A program made the position numbers and the translations under genes. Positions 1 to 5,806 of a stretch of 13,741 nucleotides of DNA are shown here, piece after piece. The notes under the pieces are model-generated. The model worked only from the letters and a program-made list of their open reading frames with translations, was not told the DNA's origin and ran no database searches. Position 1 is the first letter of the stretch. The number at the start of each line of letters is the position of its first letter. The DNA comes from Actinomycetota bacterium (lineage in GTDB: Bacteria > Actinomycetota > UBA4738 > HRBIN12). Location: positions 9,859 through 23,599 of the forward strand of contig ML214221.1 of assembly GCA_004366195.1 (NCBI GenBank), written 5' to 3'.

Positions 1-182
1 AGCCGGACCGGGGGCCGCCGGGCGATCCGCTCGAAGACCTCCTCGGCCGGCGGCCGCGCCACCTCGCGCTCCAGGATCTCCTGGATGTAGTCGGTGAGGG
101 TCAGCTTCCGCGCCTTCGCTCTCCGCACGAGTTCCCGGTGGAGCCGGTCCGGGACGCTCCGCACCTGGATCATCTTCGACAT
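1..182 (-). CDS. FitA-like ribbon-helix-helix antitoxin, C-terminus cut by window edge
   Basis: This is the antitoxin half of a VapBC/FitAB-type toxin-antitoxin pair, expected to bind its own operator and neutralise a PIN-domain RNase. Read leftward from the ATG at 182, the 60 visible residues begin MSKMIQVRSVPDRLHRELV. They continue through LTLTDYIQEILEREVARPP to a segment ending EEVFERIARRPPV. The short beta strand (IQVRSVP), two helices and the Arg/Pro-rich tail fit the FitA-like family, whose members usually open with MIQVRNVPDxLH. I chose 182 because a GGAG lies about 12 nt upstream on the minus strand. In-frame ATGs at 200 and 173 are alternatives. The cognate toxin should lie to the left, outside the window. 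Palindromes CGTACG (184-189) and CACATGTG (207-214) lie in and just upstream of the start region and could be operators. The family call is confident; the partner is inferred. Confidence 0.8.
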   Translation of the reverse strand, partial: MSKMIQVRSVPDRLHRELVRRAKARKLTLTDYIQEILEREVARPPAEEVFERIARRPPVR

Positions 183-279
183 GCGTACGACATGCTCCAT
201 GCGGGTCACATGTGGCAAGGTCCCGCACCGGCCTGCTGCCCGCCCGAGTCGCCGACCGATCGCCCCGGGGGCTCGCGCA

Positions 280-699
280 TCACGGCAGCATCCGGAACGC
301 CGGCGCGTGGGACGGGCGCACGACGCCGAAGTGCCGTCGGTCGAGCGTCGCGACCTCGACGATCCGCAGGCGCTCCGCGAGGGTCACGACCGATGCATCC
401 ACGGTCCCGAGAGGGAGATCCCGGTACCGGCCCACCAGCTCCGCGATCCGGATCCAGTCCGCGGCACGCACCGGCTCGACGATCAGGTTCCCCGCCGCGA
501 GATCCCCGAGGAACCGGATCTCCGCCTCCACGCCGAGCCGCGCCTCCACGAGAGCGGCCACCCCTAGGCGACCTCCGCCACGACGAGCTGGGGCACGATG
601 AGCGGTCCCGGGTGCTCCTCGAGGAGCCGGAGGCACATGATCCCGATCGTCCTCGTCGACGTACGCGTAGAGCGGGCCGGAGTCGACGATCAGCGCGAT
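280..699 (-). pseudogene. PIN-domain (VapC-like) toxin, broken by start loss and two frameshifts
   Basis: VapC-type PIN proteins are Mg-dependent RNases that cut RNA and are held inactive by the antitoxin encoded just upstream. The reading has to be pieced together from three frames. Residues ALIVDSGPLYAYVDEDDRDH (from 696) carry the first acidic residue. After a frame change near 636, CLRLLEEHPGPLIVPQLVV and AEVA carry the conserved Glu. A TAG then sits at 564-566, and a third frame resumes with ALVEARLG and runs through LPLGTVDASVVTLAERL and EVATLDRRHF, with the last two acidic residues, to the TGA at 280. The expected first codon (family start M-A-L-I-V-D) reads ATC at 697-699, although a GGAGG sits seven bases upstream. 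All four PIN acidic positions survive, but no single frame links them. It overlaps the end of the upstream vapB. Sequencing or assembly indels could explain the frameshifts but less easily the start-codon change. Confidence 0.8.
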
Positions 700-914
700 C
701 GGCGGGCCTCCCGACGGATGATCTCCTCGATCCGTCTCGCCGTGTCCGAGCGACCGCTCCGTCCCGCCTTCGCCGCCATGAGCTTCCTGCCACCTCCCAG
801 ATGCCGCTCGATCGCCTCTCGGGTGATCTCGGAGATGGACACGCCGCGGCGGGCGGCCTCATGCCGGAGTCGGGCGTCGAGCTCATCGGGCAGCTTCACC
901 GTCGTGCGCTTCAT
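690..914 (-). CDS. VapB-type ribbon-helix-helix antitoxin
   Basis: A 74-residue antitoxin of the CopG/Arc-like ribbon-helix-helix class. It begins MKRTTVKLPDELDARLRHEA (strand plus first helix), follows with RRGVSISEITREAIERHLGG (second helix) and ends in a charged tail, RRIEEIIRREARRSR, of the kind that wraps the toxin. Its stop overlaps the first codons of the adjacent PIN-domain gene, the usual vapBC layout. ATG 914 is preferred because it opens the typical M-K-x-T-T-V-K-L sequence. ATG 926 is in frame and would add four residues. The inverted repeat at 915-928 and the palindrome at 930-941 touch the start and are likely autoregulatory operator sites. The coding sequence is intact although its toxin partner is broken. 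The frame is open far upstream, but that extension is out-of-frame reading of the membrane gene and not a fusion. Confidence 0.82.
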   Translation of the reverse strand: MKRTTVKLPDELDARLRHEAARRGVSISEITREAIERHLGGGRKLMAAKAGRSGRSDTARRIEEIIRREARRSR

Positions 915-941
915 GTATGCGAGCATACCTGCGACGTCGCA
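915..941. promoter_or_regulatory. Twin palindromes, putative vapB operator
   Basis: Two adjacent perfect palindromic elements lie immediately upstream of the vapB start. GTATGC-GA-GCATAC covers 915-928 and TGCGACGTCGCA covers 930-941. VapB and other ribbon-helix-helix antitoxins usually bind short inverted repeats at their own promoter, often with GTAT/ATAC-like half-sites, so this is a likely autoregulatory operator. The symmetry is seen directly; the binding is inferred. Confidence 0.55.
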
Positions 942-953
942 GCACGCCTCGGA

Positions 954-971
954 CATCCGCTCACGCGGATG
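954..971. repeat. Small inverted repeat between two minus-strand genes
   Basis: CATCCGC and GCGGATG form a perfect 7-bp stem with a 4-nt loop. It lies between the end of the frameshifted membrane gene (1043) and the vapB start. No T-run follows on the minus strand, so it would be at best a weak terminator. It may instead be part of the vapB promoter region. Confidence 0.3.
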
Positions 972-1042
972 CGCCCGCTCGGACCCCGGACGCAGACCGC
1001 GGCAGCGTCGTGTGACCCCCTCCACGCCCCCGCCGGTGCGAC

Positions 1043-1952
1043 TCATCCTCGCGGGTCGGGTGCGGGCGGAGCGGGCGGCTCGGTGAGCAGCTCGAAGACC
1101 GACCCGGGCCGCCCCTCCCGCCTCCGCGCCTCGTCCAGCCGAAGGAGGTTCGAGGTCGAGGGCGCCGCCCGCACGAACCCGGGCAGCGCGGCGAGGAGCC
1201 CGACCGGGTACAGCCAGGGCGCCGCCCGTGGTGAAGGTCCCGATGAAGGCGACGAGGGCCGGAAACTCGGCCGCCGCGATGCGGAGGAAGAACGTCGTCC
1301 GGCACTGGGCGAGCAGCGCCTCCCGATCGGCTCCGACGACCCGCCGACCGACGCGCTCCCCGAGACCGAGCGCCGCCGCACCCAGGAGGAGCACCCCTGC
1401 CGCGACGGCGTCCGCGGCGGGTGAGGGCTCCGGAGCGCGGGTGCCGGACGCCGGCTCCGTCATGAAGGACAACACGAACCAGTAGAGCACCAGCGAGAGG
1501 AAGAACGCGAGGAACAGGTACCGCATCGAGAGGAGATCGCCGCGCGACGCCATCCGTCTCCCACGGCCGGGGAGCATGATCTCCAAGGACAGCAGCGGTC
1601 CCATCCACAGCGGCCAGCCCGGGTCGCGCGCGAGCAGCTCCGCCTCCGCCGGGCCCGCGCGCTCGCGGGCGCGGCGCGCCATCCCGCTCAGGTACCACGC
1701 GATGACCGGACCCAACAGCGCGCCGACCCACGCCCACGAGCGTGAACCGCCGACCGCCCGAGCCGTCGTCGCCACGGCGGTCGCTCCTCCGGACGCGGAC
1801 AGGACGAAGCCGAGACCGCGCCACCACAGCCGGGCTCCCGGGCGCTCCGCCCTCGTCCCGCGGATGAAGGCCCCGCGCGCCTCGACGACCATCCCGACGG
1901 CCAGGATCCCCAGGGCGACGGGTGGGAGCCCCTCCGACGCGGGTCCGGCCAT
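1043..1952 (-). pseudogene. Multi-pass membrane protein of unknown function, frameshifted near 1221-1228
   Basis: The frame opens at ATG 1952 and gives about 244 residues with hydrophobic segments near residues 10-24, 45-65, 73-90, 143-164 and 182-198. At the GC-run around 1221-1228 the protein-like sequence moves to another frame. Residues ending VAFIGTFTTGG continue as APWLYPVGLLAALPGFVRAAP and run to a TGA at 1043. The hydrophobic pattern and the proline/tyrosine-rich segment fit across the junction, so one indel (mutation or sequencing error) is likely. The part beginning MRYLFLAFFLSLVLYWFVL (1526), or ATG 1553 with a GGGAG five bases upstream, looks like a separate protein's N-terminus, so two genes may have become joined in frame. 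No Shine-Dalgarno sequence precedes 1952. It starts 10 nt after the stop of the preceding minus-strand gene. I do not recognise a family. Confidence 0.5.
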
Positions 1953-1961
1953 GGAGACGGT

Positions 1962-2447
1962 TCAGGGGCGGCGTCCGATCACGACGCTCGCAGGATAGCG
2001 GTGGATGCTCGGCGGAGCAACGTAGCTCTGGCGGCCCGTCCTATGGGTCGCCGCCTCGGCGAGCGCCGCCACGGATCTCCGACCATCTGCGGAACAGGGG
2101 TGCTGGGGCGGCGACGCGACGACGAAGAAGAGCCCCGCCGCGATGCCCAGGAACCAAGGTCCGACGTGCGGGACGTTGGCGGCGGGCAGGACCCCCGAGG
2201 CGACCGCGAGCGCGTTCCACGCCCAGAAGTCGCTCTTCTTCGCTGACCCGGGTCGGAGGAGCGCCGGTCGCCGGCGCAGCGCGGCCGCGGCCAGGATGCC
2301 GAGCAGTACGCCGATCCCCGCGCTCGCGAGCTTGACGCCCCAACCGCTCGGGTACCAGGCGGCACCTCCCAGCATGAACGATCCTGCCCCGACGAGCAGG
2401 AAGGACCGGCTGGGGAAGGTCTCTCTGAGATCCGATCCGGCCGGCAC
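1962..2447 (-). CDS. Small four-helix membrane protein, unknown function
   Basis: A 161-residue protein with four hydrophobic stretches at about residues 15-30, 38-57, 74-90 and 96-112. The remaining roughly 45 residues are polar, and their different composition could reflect a frame change near the C-terminus. The GTG start at 2447 is supported by a GGAGGT eight bases upstream on the minus strand. That Shine-Dalgarno sequence overlaps the TAG ending the RHS-remnant frame at 2453-2455, so the two were probably co-transcribed. A small membrane protein directly after an RHS C-terminus could be an immunity protein, but that rests on position alone. No family was recognised. Confidence 0.5.
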   Translation of the reverse strand: MPAGSDLRETFPSRSFLLVGAGSFMLGGAAWYPSGWGVKLASAGIGVLLGILAAAALRRRPALLRPGSAKKSDFWAWNALAVASGVLPAANVPHVGPWFLGIAAGLFFVVASPPQHPCSADGRRSVAALAEAATHRTGRQSYVAPPSIHRYPASVVIGRRP

Positions 2448-2452
2448 CGTGA

Positions 2453-2699
2453 CTACCTCCCAGCCTGTTGGTCCGGGCGAGGAGATCCCCTCGGTGAACC
2501 CGCGGCGCAGGTGAGCCGGTTCGCCGCGTCGTAGGTGGCGGGGGCGGTGGTGGCGGCCGGCAGGCCGGTAGGAGATCGAGGTGAGCTGGCCCGCCGCGTC
2601 GTACGTGTACTTGATCCCACCCCGCGGTGCGTTCGGTGCGGTCTCGCCGGTCAGCCGATCGAGCTGATCGAAGAGGGGATCGAGCTCCGTGACCGGAGG
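2453..2699 (-). pseudogene. Remnant of an RHS/YD-repeat protein
   Basis: Reading the minus strand from 2699, just after an in-frame TGA (2700-2702), gives LDPLFDQLDRLTGE and then YTYDAAGQLTSISY (2568-2609), a clear YD repeat of RHS/teneurin-type proteins. About 30 nt later, in a different frame, TYDAANRLTCAAG (2498-2536) forms a second YD repeat, and that frame ends in a TAG at 2453-2455. Full RHS proteins have many such repeats forming a shell around a C-terminal toxin. Here only about two repeats remain, with no start codon, a frame change and no toxin domain. It is therefore a decayed fragment of a larger gene, probably truncated by recombination. The YD motifs are seen directly; the loss of the rest is inferred. 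It fills most of the otherwise gene-free stretch 2448-2777. Confidence 0.7.
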
Positions 2700-2715
2700 T
2701 CATCGGGCGGGTCTG

Positions 2716-2742
2716 TTGCGCGGAAGGCGCGCCCGTTAGCCT
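2716..2742 (+). promoter_or_regulatory. Candidate promoter of the demethylation operon
   Basis: TTGCGC (2716-2721) and TAGCCT (2737-2742) are separated by 15 nt, about 36 nt before the first methyltransferase ATG. The same TAGCCT hexamer lies at a similar distance upstream of the gene at 13042. The spacing is shorter than the ideal 17 nt, so the -35 assignment is weak. No cobalamin-riboswitch-like structure fits in the short leader. Confidence 0.35.
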
Positions 2743-2777
2743 AGGTCACGCAGCGTTCCGGCCCGAGGGACCTCACG

Positions 2778-4268
2778 ATGACCGTTCGTCACGCCGCGGG
2801 GCCCGCGACCGCGTCCGGGGGGCGCGTCGTGGGGCTCCCCCTCCGCAACCTCGACGTGCTGCCCGAGGGCACGGTGGAGCGGATCCACGCGGCGACCCTC
2901 CGCGTGCTCGAGCGCACCGGGGTCGAGGTCCGCTCCGAGGCCGTGGTTCGGCGCCTGGTCGCCGCCGGCGCCCGGACCGACGAGCACGCCCGGCGGGTCA
3001 CGTTCCCGCCGGCGCTGGTCGAGGAGGCGCTCTCGCGCGCCCCTCGGACGATCCGGCTCGCCGGACGCGACCCCGCCTGCGACCTCGTGCTCGACGGCTC
3101 CACCGGGTACCTCGCGGTGGACGGCAACGCCGCCGAGATCCTCGACCTCGAGACCGGGGAGCGGCGGCCCTCGACCAAGGCCGACCTCGCCGAGATCACC
3201 CGCGTCGCCGACGCCCTGCCGGAGATCGGCTTCTGCTGGCAGCCGGTCGCCGCGCGCGACCAGCCGCTGCCGGTCCAGCCGCTCCACGAGCTCCACGCCC
3301 AGTTCACGAACACCACGAAGCACGTCCAGCTCACGACCGCCGCGCTGCCGCAGCAGGCGCGCGGCGCGGTCGAGATCGCGACCATCGTCGCGGGGGGTGA
3401 GACCGAGCTCCGGGCCCGCCCGGTGCTCTCCTCGTTCCAGACGAGCCTCTCGCCCCTCACGTACGACGGGCCGCCGCTCGAGGCCGCCGCGATCTACGCC
3501 GAGGCGGGGGTCCCGGCGGGGTTCGTCGCCATGCCGATCTCGTGCGCCACGGCGCCGGCGACCAGGGCCGCCGCGCTGGTGCAGTCCAACGCCGAGATCC
3601 TGGCGGGGATCGTGGCGCTCGAGCTCCTCGTGCCGGGCGCGCCGACCTTCTACGGCGCCTGCGGCACGGTCATGGACCTCCGCACCGGGGCGGCGGCGTG
3701 CGGAGGGCCCGAGGACCTCCTGTTCCAGATGGCCGGGGCCCAGCTCGCCCGGCGGTACGGGCTTCCCTCGAGCATCGGGACGTTCGCCACCGGCTCGAAG
3801 GCGCCGGACTGGCAGGCCGGGGTGGAGAACGGCCTGTCCGCCATCGCCTCCTGGCTCGGCGGGGCCGACATGCTCTGCGGGGCGGGGCTGCTGTACGGGG
3901 CACGCGTGTACTCGATCGTCGAGCTCCTGCTCGACGCCGAGGTCTTCTCCCTCGTCCGCTCGATGACCGAGGGCGTGCCCGACACCGACGAGGACCTGGC
4001 GGTGGAGGTCATCGCCGAGGTCGGCCCCGGCGGGCACTACCTCGCGCAGCCCCACACGCTCCGGCACATGCGGGAGCAGTGGCGACCGCGGTTCTTCGGG
4101 CGCGAGGCGTGGGAGGACTGGGAGGCGGCCGGCCGCCCGGAGCCGCCCGACCGGGCCCGGGAGCGGGCTCGCGAGATCCTGGCCGAGCACCGGCCGGAGC
4201 CCCTGCCGCCGGGGGTGGAAGATGCCATCCTGCAGGTGATCGCTCGCTACACGGAAGGAGCCGCGTGA
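2778..4268 (+). CDS. MttB-superfamily quaternary amine:corrinoid methyltransferase, non-pyrrolysine (paralog 1)
   Basis: A 496-residue protein of the trimethylamine methyltransferase superfamily (COG5598), TIM-barrel enzymes that move a methyl group from an N-methylated substrate to the Co(I) of a partner corrinoid protein. Archaeal MttB needs an in-frame amber codon for pyrrolysine. This frame has none, placing it with the non-Pyl group that includes the glycine betaine enzyme MtgB. Family-like stretches include VLPEGTVERIHAATLRVLERTG (about residues 27-48), ATGSKAPDWQAGVENGL (337-353) and GPGGHYLAQPHTLRHMR (416-432). The length matches the family (about 470-500). GAGGGA (2765-2770), seven bases before ATG 2778, fixes the start. 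The stop overlaps the corrinoid gene by one base (TGATG), pointing to translational coupling with its partner. The substrate cannot be read from sequence: glycine betaine, proline betaine, carnitine and others are all possible. Confidence 0.88.
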   Translation: MTVRHAAGPATASGGRVVGLPLRNLDVLPEGTVERIHAATLRVLERTGVEVRSEAVVRRLVAAGARTDEHARRVTFPPALVEEALSRAPRTIRLAGRDPACDLVLDGSTGYLAVDGNAAEILDLETGERRPSTKADLAEITRVADALPEIGFCWQPVAARDQPLPVQPLHELHAQFTNTTKHVQLTTAALPQQARGAVEIATIVAGGETELRARPVLSSFQTSLSPLTYDGPPLEAAAIYAEAGVPAGFVAMPISCATAPATRAAALVQSNAEILAGIVALELLVPGAPTFYGACGTVMDLRTGAAACGGPEDLLFQMAGAQLARRYGLPSSIGTFATGSKAPDWQAGVENGLSAIASWLGGADMLCGAGLLYGARVYSIVELLLDAEVFSLVRSMTEGVPDTDEDLAVEVIAEVGPGGHYLAQPHTLRHMREQWRPRFFGREAWEDWEAAGRPEPPDRARERAREILAEHRPEPLPPGVEDAILQVIARYTEGAA

Positions 4269-4924
4269 TGGACGAGAAGCTCGAGGCGCTGCGCGAGGCG
4301 CTGTACGCCCTCGACGGCCAGACCGCCACCGCGATCTCGACCGAGCTGATCGAGGCCGGCGTGGAGCCGCAGCGGGTCCTCCAGGAGGGGCTCGCCGAGG
4401 CGATGCTCGAGATCGGGCGCCGCTGGAACGCCGGCGAGGTGTTCCTGCCCGAGGTCGTGGCGGCGGCGGAGATCTTCAAGCAGTGCCAGGCGATCGTGGA
4501 ACCCGCCCTGCTCGCGAGCGGCGGCCAGACCCTGGGGCACCGCGTGGTGATGGCCACCGTCAAGGGCGACCTCCACGACCTCGGCAAGAACATGGTGGGC
4601 GCGATGATGAAGACGGCGGGGTTCGAGGTCCACGACCTCGGCAAGGACGTCCCGGCCGACCGGATCGTGGAGGCCGTCCGGGAGCTCGAGCCGACGATCG
4701 TGGGGCTCTCGGCGCTGCTCACCACCACCGTCCCCGAGCAGCGCGGCGTGATCCAGGCCCTGGAGGAAGCGGGCCTCCGCCGCGCGGTGAAGGTCATGGT
4801 GGGCGGGGCGCCGGTGACCGAGGACTGGGCCAAGCAGATCGGGGCCGACGGATACGCGCCGAACGCGCCCGAGGCCGTGCGGGTGGCGCTCGAGCTCGCC
4901 GGCAGCGAGCGCCCGACCGGCTGA
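4268..4924 (+). CDS. Methyltransferase cognate corrinoid protein (MtbC/MttC-like)
   Basis: A 218-residue cytoplasmic methyl carrier holding a cobamide between the substrate methyltransferase and the methyl-accepting enzyme. Residues 1-85 match the helical cap domain (B12-binding 2), including GRRWNAGEVFLPEVV. Residues 90-218 form the Rossmann-like B12-binding domain. The diagnostic DxHxxG motif is D101-L-H103-D-L-G106, with His103 the expected lower axial ligand. The usual accompanying S148-x-L150 and Gly-Gly (179-180) motifs are also present. The length is normal for MttC/MtbC proteins. The start is the ATG at 4268, eight bases after a strong GGAAGGAG, overlapping the previous stop by one base. 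It is the only corrinoid protein in the window, so both MttB-like proteins here would have to share it or one must use a partner elsewhere. Confidence 0.94.
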   Translation: MDEKLEALREALYALDGQTATAISTELIEAGVEPQRVLQEGLAEAMLEIGRRWNAGEVFLPEVVAAAEIFKQCQAIVEPALLASGGQTLGHRVVMATVKGDLHDLGKNMVGAMMKTAGFEVHDLGKDVPADRIVEAVRELEPTIVGLSALLTTTVPEQRGVIQALEEAGLRRAVKVMVGGAPVTEDWAKQIGADGYAPNAPEAVRVALELAGSERPTG

Positions 4925-4927
4925 GCC

Positions 4928-5791
4928 ATGGAGACCGTCCTCGCCTCCCCCAACCGCGAGGTGGTGATCGGCCCCGACCGGCCGTTCGTGATCGTCGGCG
5001 AGCGGATCAACCCGACCGGTCGCCGGGCCTTCGCCGAGCGGATCTCGGGCGGCGACCTCGAGCCGGTGCGCGAGGAGGCCCTCGCGCAGGTGCGAGCCGG
5101 CGCCCCGGTCCTCGACGTGAACGCCGGGATCCCCGGGGCCGACGAGGTCGACCTCCTGGTGCGGATGGTGAAGCTCGTGGCCGAGACGGTGGACGTGCCG
5201 CTCTGCATCGACTCCTCCACCGACGCCGCGCTGGAGGCCGCCCTCGCCGTGTACGAGGGGAAGGCCCTCGTGAACTCCGTCACCGGCGAGGAGGACAAGC
5301 TCGAGCGGATCCTGCCCCTCGTGAAGCGCCACGGGGCGGCCGTGATCGGGATGGCGAACGACGAGCGGGGCCCCCTCCCGGACCCCGCCGAGCGGCTCGC
5401 GGTGGCCCGGAAGATCGTGCAGCGCGCGGCCGACCACGGCATCCCCGCCGAGGACGTGCTCATCGATCCCCTCGCCATGACGGTCGGAGCCGACCCCGAC
5501 GCCGGCCGGGTCGTGCTCGAGACGATGCGGCTGGTGCGCGAGGAGCTCGGGGTGAACCTGATCTGCGGTGCCTCCAACGTCTCCTTCGGGATGCCGGGGC
5601 GGGCCGAGCTCACGGCCACCTTCGTCGCGATGGGCCGGATGGTCGGACTCACCAGCGCCATCGCCAACCCGCTCTCGCGGGAGATGCGGATGGCGACCCT
5701 GGGGAGCGACGTGCTCCTCGGCATCGACCGCTACGCGGCGACCTGGCTGCGGACGCTCCGAGCCGAGCAGGCGGCCGGGGCCGAGGGCTGA
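4928..5791 (+). CDS. Methylcorrinoid:tetrahydrofolate methyltransferase (pterin-binding, MtgA/AcsE-like)
   Basis: A 287-residue pterin-binding TIM-barrel protein of the AcsE/MtgA/MetH-like group. It is expected to move the methyl group from the corrinoid protein to tetrahydrofolate, feeding one-carbon metabolism. Family motifs are GERINPTG (24-31), DVNAG (63-67), IDSS (94-97), NSVTGE (116-121), IDPLAM (179-184) and GASNVSFG (214-221). Asn217 in the last motif probably corresponds to the Asn that contacts folate N5 in AcsE. The length is close to the family norm of 260-300. It starts 3 nt after the corrinoid gene's stop with no clear Shine-Dalgarno sequence, suggesting translational coupling. 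The in vivo direction is inferred from context: next to MttB-like genes and with no CO dehydrogenase/acetyl-CoA synthase genes in view, methyl transfer toward folate is likelier than the AcsE direction. Confidence 0.88.
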   Translation: METVLASPNREVVIGPDRPFVIVGERINPTGRRAFAERISGGDLEPVREEALAQVRAGAPVLDVNAGIPGADEVDLLVRMVKLVAETVDVPLCIDSSTDAALEAALAVYEGKALVNSVTGEEDKLERILPLVKRHGAAVIGMANDERGPLPDPAERLAVARKIVQRAADHGIPAEDVLIDPLAMTVGADPDAGRVVLETMRLVREELGVNLICGASNVSFGMPGRAELTATFVAMGRMVGLTSAIANPLSREMRMATLGSDVLLGIDRYAATWLRTLRAEQAAGAEG

Positions 5792-5806
5792 GCCGGAGGC
5801 GGCCCG

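Noticed and set aside
138..1424. 428-codon plus-strand open frame over the toxin-antitoxin and membrane genes
   Set aside because: The translation is Arg/Pro/Ser-rich without motifs, while the minus strand shows recognisable antitoxin and PIN sequences.
690..1952. Apparent 420-residue membrane protein fused to the VapB antitoxin
   Set aside because: Past the frameshift near 1221 the frame is Arg/Gly/Ala noise until the antitoxin start. VapB has its own ATG and operator palindromes, so the fusion is a coincidence of missing stops.
2041..2703. 220-codon minus-strand frame with a run of prolines
   Set aside because: It overlaps the YD-repeat remnant and the 161-residue membrane gene in a different frame. 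The proline run comes from the GGTGG-rich DNA, and no domain is visible.
2700..2777. Cobalamin riboswitch upstream of the corrinoid operon
   Set aside because: The leader is too short, and no B12-box-like conserved sequence or suitable stems were seen.
2778..4268. Pyrrolysine-containing MttB
   Set aside because: There is no in-frame TAG anywhere in either MttB-like gene, so neither needs amber decoding.
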